Shown here piece by piece: positions 1-7,050 of a stretch of 13,880 bases of DNA. The stretch is from Thermoplasmata archaeon (GTDB lineage Archaea > Thermoplasmatota > Thermoplasmata > GCA-020350865). The stretch spans positions 1,718,731 through 1,732,610 of the forward strand of contig CP070726.1 of assembly GCA_020350865.1 (NCBI GenBank), in the 5' to 3' direction. The notes beneath the pieces were generated by a model, which made no database searches, was not told where the DNA came from, and saw only the letters and a list, made by a program, of their open reading frames with translations. Each line of letters begins with the position of its first letter. Position 1 is the first letter of the stretch. Made by a program: the position numbers and the translations under genes.

Positions 1-424
1 CCAACCTCTTCAAATCCTCTGTGACCCAGGCCCTTATGACATCCACCCCTTCAAGGATGTCCTGTGATTTCAGGTCATCTGCAAGCAGCTGGGGTTTTAT
101 CTCCACGATCCAGGACTGGTACGGGTCCTTGTTGACCCTTATGGGATCATTCACAACATCCTCGTTGATGCTCACAATTTTTCCTGAAACGGGTGAGTAG
201 AACCTTGAAACGAACTTCGCAGACTCGAAGCTGCCCATGGCCTCGCCCTGGCTCACATCCATATTGTCTATGGTGAGGTAGCTTAGATACCCTGCATTCT
301 CTGTCAGAAAGGCATCCATGCCCACCCTGACAGTATCCCCCTCTTCCTTGAGCCAGATGTGGCTCCCGTTGCCCCTGTAGTACTTCCTGTCCAATGGGAA
401 TCTGAGATTGTTTATCTCGATCAA
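1..424 (-). CDS. GcvH-like lipoyl-carrier protein (3' end beyond window)
   Basis: The product resembles the H protein of the glycine cleavage system, a small carrier whose lipoyl-lysine arm shuttles intermediates between enzymes. I translated the minus strand and found the family hallmarks: GDTVRVGMDAF (residues 29-39), GSFESAKFVSRFYSPVSGK around residues 64-82 with the presumed lipoylated Lys70 (codon 215-217), then VNKDPYQSWIVEIKP. The canonical ESVKA is ESAKF here. The gene continues past position 1, so about 141 residues are visible, already longer than a typical H protein (about 130), with a C-terminal extension. I chose TTG at 424 because a G-run (GGGGGGAT) lies six bases upstream; an in-frame GTG at 442 is the alternative. 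It could be a true glycine-cleavage H protein or a specialised lipoate-binding protein such as those of the sHdr sulfur-oxidation system; no T, P or sHdr genes are visible to decide. Confidence 0.85.
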   Translation of the reverse strand, partial: MIEINNLRFPLDRKYYRGNGSHIWLKEEGDTVRVGMDAFLTENAGYLSYLTIDNMDVSQGEAMGSFESAKFVSRFYSPVSGKIVSINEDVVNDPIRVNKDPYQSWIVEIKPQLLADDLKSQDILEGVDVIRAWVTEDLKRL

Positions 425-468
425 TGCAATCCCCCCATTCACATATTTATCAGTGAGAAACCGGCATG

Positions 469-702
469 CTATATGTGTGTGCCTGTGTTACCCACATGGG
501 TTTCGTAGAATTCATTGTGAGTATTTAAAATTTCTTTTTCTGCAACTATTTTATTGAACACCGCAGATCTGATGTCTTCTTCGGAAATGTGAAGGTCCTG
601 GGTTTTCATTAGTTCCAGTCCCTTTATTTTGTCATTTCTCACCTCGAAAATGATGTCCGCACTCCAGTCATCATGTCTGAATGCTCTGTAGATGATGTTC
701 AC
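469..702 (-). CDS. Small hypothetical protein, 77 aa
   Basis: I do not recognise this protein. It is short, soluble and charged, with no signal peptide, membrane segment or cysteine. The middle (about residues 20-60) reads like alternating strand and helix, e.g. DIIFEVRNDKIKGLELM followed by ISEEDIRSAVFNKIVAEKEIL. The start is GTG, with a purine-rich GGGAAGGG just upstream that could serve as ribosome-binding site, although spacing is tight. It lies 44 bases upstream of the GcvH-like gene on the same strand, so the two may be co-transcribed. The codon pattern looks coding, somewhat more A/T-rich towards the 3' end. It could be a chance frame; no competing frame is better. Confidence 0.5.
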   Translation of the reverse strand: MNIIYRAFRHDDWSADIIFEVRNDKIKGLELMKTQDLHISEEDIRSAVFNKIVAEKEILNTHNEFYETHVGNTGTHI

Positions 703-809
703 ACCCTTCCCAATCTAGTCATTCTACCCCATATACCTGGGCACCTTCTGAAAGGGCCTCTTTGGAGTTGAGAATATTTCATCCAAAGGAAACGATTGTG
801 AAGCCTCGG

Positions 810-1373
810 TTACATCTCCCGAACACCCATCTGCCCTGCCTGGGGGCATGTGTACTTGGCTGCGCAGTGGATGCAGGCGACCTTCATGAATATGACGAAG
901 AAGCGGAAAAGGAGGAGCAGGATAACTGCGATAAATATGACCAAAAGTAGGACGGAAAAGTAGAACAGGAGGGCGGGAATCATGGCGATAATCGGGACCA
1001 TGAGCGAGGCCATGTAGAGGTTGTTTGGACATAATAGGCCCTCTGCCCTCTTGGGAAAGTCCTTTGGATTACCAGGTCCTGTCAGCCTCCTTGAAACAAT
1101 ATTCATTCCCGAAACACACAGGGAGTCCTTCATCCTGTAATAGGGGCAGTTGGGGCACACCTTGAAGGGCATGATGAGGTACATCTCTCCGAAGGCAAAG
1201 GCAAGATAAACGATTCCGAATAGAATTGCCAGGGTCGAGAATCCGTAACCGAGAATTATGCCCACTCCACCCAGGATAAAATGAGCAGCCGTGGCTCCAT
1301 TGTAAATTAGCAGGCTCGATTTGGGATAACGCCTGTATACCTTGGCCTTCTTCTTTGGTGTGTTTGCGCTCAT
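810..1373 (-). CDS. Cysteine-rich four-helix membrane protein downstream of arsM
   Basis: Unrecognised integral membrane protein of about 187 residues (numbering from the longer ATG at 1412). Four hydrophobic segments are visible at about residues 34-56, 58-80, 132-153 and 154-176. Two cysteine clusters lie outside them: CPNCPYY (86-92) with further cysteines at 99 and 128 in the central loop, and CIHCAAKYTC (180-189) after the last helix, seven cysteines in all. Such clusters could bind a metal, a metalloid or an Fe-S cluster. It follows arsM by 18-57 bases on the same strand, so a role in handling arsenic or methylated arsenicals is a reasonable inference from context only. The ATG at 1373 is preferred over 1412 because GAGTGGGA precedes it and the 13 extra residues look atypical. 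Confidence 0.75.
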   Translation of the reverse strand: MSANTPKKKAKVYRRYPKSSLLIYNGATAAHFILGGVGIILGYGFSTLAILFGIVYLAFAFGEMYLIMPFKVCPNCPYYRMKDSLCVSGMNIVSRRLTGPGNPKDFPKRAEGLLCPNNLYMASLMVPIIAMIPALLFYFSVLLLVIFIAVILLLLFRFFVIFMKVACIHCAAKYTCPQAGQMGVREM

Positions 1374-1429
1374 TGTCCCACTCTTTTCGTGTTTCGTATG
1401 GATACTAACCATGCGGTTTGCCCATTTCG

Positions 1430-2284
1430 CTAGGGCTTCACTGCCGAGAATTTTATGCTGACTATGGTCTTTCCGAGTTCTCTTGCCTCCTCTATCGATA
1501 GACCGAGCTGCGCAATTATGGATTCTGCAAGTGGGTCATTGACCCAGATGTCCCCGGCGGAGCTCTCGGATACGATCTCGATATCTACAAACCCGGTTTC
1601 CTTGACGAGGCCCAGGTATTCGTCCTTGAGCATTGCACCCGATACGCATCCCACATAGGCCTCAATGGAATCTAAAATGATCTCGGGCAGTTTCTTGAGC
1701 AAAACAATATCCGATATCATGAGCCTGCCGCCGGGTTTCAAAACCCTGTATGCCTCTTTGAACACCGCCTTTTTGTCAGGTGAGAGGTTGATGACACAAT
1801 TTGACGTGATGACGTCCACAGAGCCATCGGCAACAGGCAGATGCTCGATTTCCCCCAGCCTGAACTCAACATTCCCGTACTCGGTTTTCTTGGCATTCTC
1901 CCGGGCACGATCGATCATCTCGGGGGTCATGTCCACTCCAATTACCTTTCCTGTTTTGCCGACCTTTTCTGCTGCAAGGAAGCAATCGATCCCCGCCCCG
2001 GAACCGAGGTCGAGATACGTATCACCCTCTTTCAAGGATGCAAGGGCAACCGGGTTACCGCAGCCCAGACCCAGGTCTGCACCCTCTGGAAGTTTCTCCA
2101 GCTCCTCTTGGCTGTATCCCATCTTCTTGCTCATATCCGAAGCAGTCGGAGGGGCACCGCAGCATGATTCTGCATTCAATGGATTTACACCTGATGGCCT
2201 CTGGGGTCCGCAGCATGAGCTGCTCTGCTTGGCAATATCCCCATAATTCTTTCTCACAACCTTCTTAATATCTTCCTCTTTCAT
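1430..2284 (-). CDS. arsM: Arsenite S-adenosylmethionine methyltransferase
   Basis: ArsM methylates trivalent arsenic with S-adenosylmethionine, giving mono-, di- and trimethylated arsenicals, a detoxification route. The 284-residue protein has a Rossmann methyltransferase core with motif I LDLGSGAGID (91-100), VIGVDMTPEMID (114-125) and VLKPGGRLMISD (181-192). Three single cysteines match the arsenic-binding cysteines of characterised ArsM: C75 (GLGCGNP), C163 (TSNCVINL) and C213 (VGCVSGA). Two extra vicinal pairs sit near the N terminus, C24-C25 and C41-C42, both in SCCG context. The frame is open further upstream, but the start at 2284 gives the family-typical MKEEDIKKVV, has GGAG eight to nine bases upstream, and avoids overlap with the preceding regulator, which stops at 2314. 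It is the second gene of a three-gene leftward operon. Confidence 0.95.
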   Translation of the reverse strand: MKEEDIKKVVRKNYGDIAKQSSSCCGPQRPSGVNPLNAESCCGAPPTASDMSKKMGYSQEELEKLPEGADLGLGCGNPVALASLKEGDTYLDLGSGAGIDCFLAAEKVGKTGKVIGVDMTPEMIDRARENAKKTEYGNVEFRLGEIEHLPVADGSVDVITSNCVINLSPDKKAVFKEAYRVLKPGGRLMISDIVLLKKLPEIILDSIEAYVGCVSGAMLKDEYLGLVKETGFVDIEIVSESSAGDIWVNDPLAESIIAQLGLSIEEARELGKTIVSIKFSAVKP

Positions 2285-2313
2285 TTCAATCATCTCCATG
2301 TTTTGTTCAAATA

Positions 2314-2595
2314 TTATTTCGAAAACATCTCCTTCATCATCGGGCCTAAGAATCCCTTTACCATGTCCCCGAACTCCCCTGCTTTGATCAGGGAAATGCA
2401 GCACACCTTACCGCCCCGCTCCATTGTGATCAGCGCCAGCTTGTCGCCTGCATTGATCCCTGCCCGCTCCCTCACCTCCTTGGGAAGCACCATCTGGCCC
2501 CTGTCATCAACGCTGACAACGGACTCCACTTTACAGCAGCTCATATTTCCACCCGCGGGAGGACAGCAGGTTTCATCCTTCTTTTTCTTGGCCAT
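2314..2595 (-). CDS. AbrB/SpoVT-type DNA-binding protein with vicinal cysteines
   Basis: A 93-residue protein with a swapped-hairpin AbrB-type DNA-binding domain: SVVSVDDRGQMVLPKEVRER (25-44) followed by GINAGDKLALI (47-57). Three vicinal cysteine pairs are present: C10-C11, C20-C21 and C65-C66. As the first gene before arsM it is probably the operon regulator, and the cysteine pairs could sense As(III) or another thiophilic metal; this is inference. Similar cysteine-bearing AbrB-like proteins are, from memory, found beside arsM and beside hgcAB in anaerobes. The short basic N terminus (MAKKKKDE) may aid DNA or RNA contact. Stop at 2314 and the arsM start at 2284 are 29 bases apart. A palindrome and TATA box upstream are described separately. 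Confidence 0.88.
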   Translation of the reverse strand: MAKKKKDETCCPPAGGNMSCCKVESVVSVDDRGQMVLPKEVRERAGINAGDKLALITMERGGKVCCISLIKAGEFGDMVKGFLGPMMKEMFSK

Positions 2596-2630
2596 TTCTC
2601 ATCGCCTCAGGATGGTAATTGAGCTTGGAG

Positions 2631-2656
2631 TATTTATACTTTTCTGATTAATCAGA
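2631..2656 (-). promoter_or_regulatory. arsM-operon promoter: TATA box and 14-bp palindrome
   Basis: Read on the minus strand, TATAAATA occupies 2638-2631, about 40 bases before the regulator ATG at 2595, placing transcription start near 2609 and leaving a leader of roughly 14 bases. Immediately upstream is the perfect palindrome TCTGATTAATCAGA (2643-2656), which abuts or overlaps the BRE position. A second imperfect dyad, CAGAA-N2-TTCTG, overlaps its outer edge and continues to about 2663. The position fits an operator controlling TBP/TFB access. The factor that binds is unknown; the AbrB-type protein encoded downstream is the obvious candidate. Confidence 0.7.
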
Positions 2657-2737
2657 ATGTTCTGAATATTTGGAGGAGGTGGGATATCAACTTCTTTTTA
2701 GCCGACGAACCACAGCCTGTTAATAGGGGGGCCATCA

Positions 2738-3655
2738 TCACAGTAAATTAACACCCATAAGCTCCAGTCCTCCCATCCTCAGTGATACATCCAGGATGAT
2801 GGAGACGGAAAACAGCCAGAACCAAAGGGAGGACTCTATAAATGTTTTTGCAGCCAAACCGGGATTCGGATCCTTTATGAGATTGACCGCCAGCTTGATC
2901 AGGATAACTGCCGATATCACGGACCCCATCAGGAAAACAAACCCAAGCCCAGTGAAGGCAAAAAGAACGATGGACATGAGCAGGACCACAAGCCAGCAGA
3001 GGAGGATGAACTGGGCCACATGCCTGATTCCGTATTTCACAGGCAGTGTTGGCACGCCCCTCATTTTATCCACTTCCATATCCCTGCACACCCCGCTCCA
3101 CGTGAAACCCGGTTCGTAGAAGAATAGAATCACAAGGAGGAGAACGGCCTCAAGGGTGATCTGGTGGGTGTACACGAAGAACACTCCCAAGGGCATCAGG
3201 GCCGTGGGCAGCACCACGAACATATTCGAGTAGGTGACCCTGCCCTTCATGAACCTGGAATATGTGAAAATCGAAAGCATCTGGATGATGCCTACAATAC
3301 CTGTAAGTACGCTGAGGTAGAATAGGATGAGCAGCGATGGGATGCCCAGGATGGCGGCGTATCCCAGGAGGGTCTTTTTCGGAATACCAAACTGCACAGC
3401 CTTGGGTATGGGTGCCCCCATGTCCAGTTCAGCATCGTAGTAGTCGTTCACGGCATAGCCCGAGGTCACGCCCAGGTAGGAGGCGAGTACGATGAGGAGC
3501 AGCTTCGTATAGAACAGAGTATCTCCATGCACGGGCGATGAAAAATCGCCATATTCAATGGAGGCGAAGAGGGCCATGGCCGCCACCCAGGGAAAGGTAA
3601 CGATGCCGATTACGGGTCTCATGGTGATGATGAGCCCCTTTAATCTACCTGTCAT
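2738..3655 (-). CDS. UbiA-family prenyltransferase (first copy)
   Basis: Integral membrane prenyltransferase of 305 residues; the family joins a polyprenyl diphosphate to an aromatic ring or to a glycerol-phosphate ether. The first Asp-rich motif is NDYYDAELD (70-78: N70, D71, D74, D78). The second is DMEVDKMRGVPTLPVKYG (192-209, D192 and D196). About eight to nine hydrophobic helices surround these, as expected. In archaea the main options are digeranylgeranylglyceryl phosphate synthase (lipid ether bond) or a quinone/phenazine prenyltransferase; I cannot separate these by eye. The ATG is preceded by GAGGTAAGAGGC, and a TATA-like TTATAATAAA lies at 3701-3710. It is separate from the second UbiA gene and close to the divergent M23-like gene. 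Confidence 0.9.
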   Translation of the reverse strand: MTGRLKGLIITMRPVIGIVTFPWVAAMALFASIEYGDFSSPVHGDTLFYTKLLLIVLASYLGVTSGYAVNDYYDAELDMGAPIPKAVQFGIPKKTLLGYAAILGIPSLLILFYLSVLTGIVGIIQMLSIFTYSRFMKGRVTYSNMFVVLPTALMPLGVFFVYTHQITLEAVLLLVILFFYEPGFTWSGVCRDMEVDKMRGVPTLPVKYGIRHVAQFILLCWLVVLLMSIVLFAFTGLGFVFLMGSVISAVILIKLAVNLIKDPNPGLAAKTFIESSLWFWLFSVSIILDVSLRMGGLELMGVNLL

Positions 3656-3790
3656 GCCTCTTACCTCAAGCGCGCCAATTTTTGGGGGAAAACGATGTTC
3701 TTTATTATAACTCTTTTTAACTGAAGTAAAATAGACAACATACCTCCTGCAACCCCAACTGATAATAACAATTACTTGTATGTCTTGCCA

Positions 3791-4792
3791 ATGATACCTG
3801 TGGCAGAATCACAAGGCATCACCATCCATGCCCCGCCAAAGGGCATTGTCGGGTTTAACACGAGCCCGTACCCCGTGCATGTACAGGGTGGTGCGGTGGA
3901 CCTGTTCCCCGGCAGTGATTTTTCCATCCCTGTCAAAAGCCCTGTTTTTGGAAAGGTGACCTTCATAGAAAAAAACAAGGTGGGTATCGCCCGACATTTC
4001 AATGCCGACCCAAACGACTACATCATGGCAATCGAGCAGAAGAAAACCTGTGTGCGCATGCTTCATGTAAAACCCAAAATCGGTGTGGGAGAGGCAGTGG
4101 AGGTGGGGGATGAACTGGGCACATACCTGCGCAGCCCCCTGCTCCCCTTCTGGTCGTACCCCCATATCCATGCGGAGGTAAAGGACTGCAGGGATGTGCA
4201 AAGTCCGTTGAACGCCCACCCCTTGAACCTGCTCGGCTCAGGGGAATTCAAGGGTGCCCCCAAAACCGATTATGTGGGATTTGAGGCTGAGGTGCTTCGC
4301 GCCTCTGAAAATTACCTGATCGTCCTGCCCGACATGGATATATTCGGAAACATCGGTAATTACTGGGGTGTTGCATTGGGCGTAGGTGAGGAGTTTGCAC
4401 TGCTCGATGCCCAGGCGCCCTGGAACTGCTACGGCGGTTTGCTACTTCCAAAGGATTCAGATGTCAGGGAGGGACAGGAGGTGTTGTTCGGTGCCGTTTC
4501 CCTGGGTGTCGTAGTGAAGCGCAAGGGGAATTATGCCACCTATGCTTTCGGAGGGGAGCTGGGAGACGGGATCGACAGGTATTCCAAGGGACTGTTGTAT
4601 AAAGATGTGGGCAGGTTCAACGTGCCCTACAAACGCATCAAGGTTAACGACGATATTTTTCTCGGCATATCCACAAGTCTCTCCCTCTACGAAAACAGAA
4701 CCCTAAAACTCGTTCCCGCACAGCCCCTGGAAAGGTCATATGAGGAGGGGGAAAAAGTGTCCATCGAATTGGATATTGGCAATGGCGATTGA
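3791..4792 (+). CDS. Protein with degenerate LytM/M23-like domain
   Basis: A 333-residue protein (numbering from ATG 3791) with no obvious signal peptide or membrane helix. Residues about 25-132 resemble the LytM/M23 metallopeptidase fold: GGAVDLFP (33-40) at the place of the HxxxD metal motif, SPVFGKVTFIE (50-60), MLHVKP (90-95) matching the YxHL strand, VGEAVEVGDELG (99-110) and PHIHAEV (124-130) with the HxH signature. The first metal ligand is not conserved: the residue four before Asp37 is Gly, although His30 lies nearby. The protein may be a non-catalytic relative or a lipoyl-like barrel. Residues 160-333 form a second, unrecognised domain. TTG at 3776 is an in-frame alternative start; neither has a good ribosome-binding site. 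It is divergent from the first UbiA gene and convergent with the second. Confidence 0.8.
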   Translation: MIPVAESQGITIHAPPKGIVGFNTSPYPVHVQGGAVDLFPGSDFSIPVKSPVFGKVTFIEKNKVGIARHFNADPNDYIMAIEQKKTCVRMLHVKPKIGVGEAVEVGDELGTYLRSPLLPFWSYPHIHAEVKDCRDVQSPLNAHPLNLLGSGEFKGAPKTDYVGFEAEVLRASENYLIVLPDMDIFGNIGNYWGVALGVGEEFALLDAQAPWNCYGGLLLPKDSDVREGQEVLFGAVSLGVVVKRKGNYATYAFGGELGDGIDRYSKGLLYKDVGRFNVPYKRIKVNDDIFLGISTSLSLYENRTLKLVPAQPLERSYEEGEKVSIELDIGNGD

Positions 4793-4827
4793 AAAAGGAA
4801 GGATGTAGAGCAATATATACTTCATAC

Positions 4828-5805
4828 TTACCCACCCAAACCCCAGTATCCCACATAATAGGTGAGCATCAGGGCATTTCCAATGACGAGCAGTATGCAA
4901 AGGGACAATATGGCGTAGTACACACTTTTGAACGTCATTTTCCTGAGCAGGAGGGCATAGACCACCACCTGGGCCAAGGCAACGGGCCACACCACCATGA
5001 TTAACTCCGGTGTAATAAAGTAATGATTCAGACCCATGTATATGATGACAGCGTTTGCTATGGTGATGGACGCCACCCCAGAAAGGTAAGCCGTTCTTGT
5101 CCCGAATCTGACCGCAAATGTGTTCACACCTGCAGCCTTGTCACTCGCATGGTCGATGATGGTGGTGGGGATGTAAATGGCTGCAACACCTGTCATCGAG
5201 GCAATTCCCCAGACAAATGGATAATCGACAAATGACTTTACAATGATCCACCCTGCAATGGAGCACAGCAGACCGCTGCCCACCATATTGGTGATGACAT
5301 CCAGCCCGGCCCTTTCCTTTATCCGAACGGGGGGGGTTGAGTACGAGAGCGAAAGCACCAGGCAAATCCCGACCAGAAGGGCGAATACAGGGGACACAAG
5401 AAGCGAGAACAGCACGGCAAGCAGCATGAAGATAATGGACGTGCGGAAAACTGCTTCCTGCGAAAGCAGTCCCTGCGGCAGGGGGAAGAGGCCCTTTCTC
5501 TTGCTGCCCCTATCCACCTCGCTGTCCCAGTAATCGTTGTAAAGCAGGGTGGAGCCTCCAAGGAGCGGACCAAGGGTCAGAAGGGCGAAAAGAAAGGTGG
5601 TGAACTCCGCCGTGTTCTCCGAAGAAGAGGGATTTGAGGCCAGTAAATCCAGAATAAACGTTGGAAAGAGCTTGCCCGAGGCAAAAACCCAGGCCATGTA
5701 GAATGGTATGATGGATACCCCCCAGAATATGGGGACCATGTGCTTTAGCAGGTATCGCAGGATCTTCAAAGGGGAGACTTCATACGACCTATCAACAATC
5801 GGCAT
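4828..5805 (-). CDS. UbiA-family prenyltransferase (second copy)
   Basis: A 325-residue polytopic prenyltransferase, only distantly similar to the other copy. The first Asp-rich motif is NDYWDSEVDRGSKRKG (90-105; D91, D94, D98), the second lies in IIDHASDKAAGVNTF (216-230; D218, D222). SYSTPPVRIKER (154-165) resembles the S-x-PP-K loop of chlorophyll-synthase-like and other UbiA members. A hydrophilic stretch at 57-68 after the first helix is longer than usual. The gene starts 29 bases after the HdrD-like stop, so it is the third gene of a leftward operon (FAD oxidase, Fe-S protein, prenyltransferase). The acceptor is unknown; the redox partners upstream make a prenylated redox carrier as likely as a glycerol ether lipid. 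Confidence 0.9.
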   Translation of the reverse strand: MPIVDRSYEVSPLKILRYLLKHMVPIFWGVSIIPFYMAWVFASGKLFPTFILDLLASNPSSSENTAEFTTFLFALLTLGPLLGGSTLLYNDYWDSEVDRGSKRKGLFPLPQGLLSQEAVFRTSIIFMLLAVLFSLLVSPVFALLVGICLVLSLSYSTPPVRIKERAGLDVITNMVGSGLLCSIAGWIIVKSFVDYPFVWGIASMTGVAAIYIPTTIIDHASDKAAGVNTFAVRFGTRTAYLSGVASITIANAVIIYMGLNHYFITPELIMVVWPVALAQVVVYALLLRKMTFKSVYYAILSLCILLVIGNALMLTYYVGYWGLGG

Positions 5806-5834
5806 GACATCAGCTCGACGTGGCCTGAGAAGGG

Positions 5835-7046
5835 TTACATGGCCTTGGCCACAACGTCTGCGATATCCATAACGTTCATTTTAAACTTTTTACCCTTCGC
5901 CTTCATCTCCTCTTTTTTTGCCTCAACACCTATACTTATCTGCCCCTTGCAGTTGGCACAGGTGGAGACAATGGTTTTGGCACCAAGCTCTATGGCCTCG
6001 TCCACCTTCCTCGCCGTGATCTTTGTGGTGAGATCGTAATCCACAGCCTTCAGGCCCCCGCCTCCGCCGCAGCACTCGCTATCCATCCTGTTGTTGTGAA
6101 ATTCCAATATCCCATCCACCCCGGGGACACTGTTCAAAATCTTCCTAGGCTCCTCAAAGATACCCCTGCCCTCAAGCTGCGCGATTCTTCCCAGCTCGCA
6201 GGGATCATGGTACACTATGGGCAGGTTCTTCTCCTTGAACGGTTTTGCATACTCGATCTTTTTCTCATTGATGAGCCTGAATATCATCTCCGAGGTGTGC
6301 AACAGCTCGAAATCCATCTTTCCCACATATTTTTTGTATTTGTTCAGAGCCCGGTAGCATCCGGGGCAACCCGTGACAACTGTTCGGGCACCGCGCCTTT
6401 CTATCTGGGACACATTGTGCTGGGCAATATCCTTGAATGTGTCGAACTGACCCGTCATCAGGTTGATGGCCCCGCAGCATTTTTCATCCTGACCCAGTGT
6501 GGTGAAATTGACACCTGCCTTGGAGAGAATCTTCATGGTGTTCAAAAGCACCTGGTATTCGTGGTACGATGCCATGCACCCAGGAAAATACACAACCTCG
6601 GCTCTGGCCGGGAGTTTGTAATCGTCCTTGTACCATTCATCCCGTTTTATCTTGGGCTCCATGAAGGGGTTCCAGAATTCCTTCTTTTCGATGTTGTCGT
6701 GCATGTCCCGGGCTGCCCGGGGCGGTCCGTATCCGTTCTCCACCATCCACTTCTTGGCCTCTTCCCAGAACTCGTGAAACTCTATTTCCACATGGCACAC
6801 GGTCTCGCACCGGCTGCACAGGGTGCAAGTGAACATCTTCTTTATCCATTCGTCGCTTGGTTTTATCTTGCGCCCAAGGAGCTTGTCCATCAGGCCCTTT
6901 TCGGCCAGCTGCTTCATGAAGTAGACTTTCCCTCTCGGGGTGAGGGATTCCCAGCCCGTTTCCTTGTAAACGGGACAAATCGAGCGACAGTAACCGCATT
7001 GAAGACATGCGTATACATCATCTATATTTGGTACTTTCATTCCCAT
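5835..7046 (-). CDS. HdrD/GlpC-type Fe-S protein with two CCG domains
   Basis: Iron-sulfur subunit of the HdrD/GlpC/GlcF type, 403 residues from ATG 7046. Two ferredoxin motifs lie at C14-C17-C20-C24 (CLQCGYCRSICP) and C74-C77-C80-C84 (CTLCSRCETVCH). Two CCG domains follow: C157, C190-C191-G, C227/C230, and C283, C325-C326-G, C363/C366. Both CCG domains look complete, as in heterodisulfide reductase HdrD, where one holds the noncubane [4Fe-4S] centre. No membrane helix is present, so any contact with the membrane would need a partner. It overlaps or abuts the FAD-oxidase gene (stop 7051), a classic pairing that passes electrons from a flavin to membrane carriers. Starts at 7061, 7046 and 7040 are all possible; GTGATC upstream, complementary to the 16S tail, favours 7046 or 7040. 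Confidence 0.92.
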   Translation of the reverse strand: MGMKVPNIDDVYACLQCGYCRSICPVYKETGWESLTPRGKVYFMKQLAEKGLMDKLLGRKIKPSDEWIKKMFTCTLCSRCETVCHVEIEFHEFWEEAKKWMVENGYGPPRAARDMHDNIEKKEFWNPFMEPKIKRDEWYKDDYKLPARAEVVYFPGCMASYHEYQVLLNTMKILSKAGVNFTTLGQDEKCCGAINLMTGQFDTFKDIAQHNVSQIERRGARTVVTGCPGCYRALNKYKKYVGKMDFELLHTSEMIFRLINEKKIEYAKPFKEKNLPIVYHDPCELGRIAQLEGRGIFEEPRKILNSVPGVDGILEFHNNRMDSECCGGGGGLKAVDYDLTTKITARKVDEAIELGAKTIVSTCANCKGQISIGVEAKKEEMKAKGKKFKMNVMDIADVVAKAM

Positions 7047-7050
7047 GGGA

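Noticed and set aside
724..1032. Minus-strand frame of 102 aa overlapping the Cys-rich membrane protein
   Set aside because: A shifted frame of that gene; it is rich in Pro, His and Arg and lacks any domain.
1665..2246. Open frame of 193 aa on the plus strand
   Set aside because: Antisense to arsM, which has all family motifs.
3661..3741. 26-codon minus-strand frame (MLSILLQLKRVIIKN...) after AGGAGGT, just upstream of the first UbiA gene
   Set aside because: The proposed promoter of UbiA lies inside it, the spacing of AGGAGGT to ATG is one base, and such a 7-mer is expected by chance in a window of this size.
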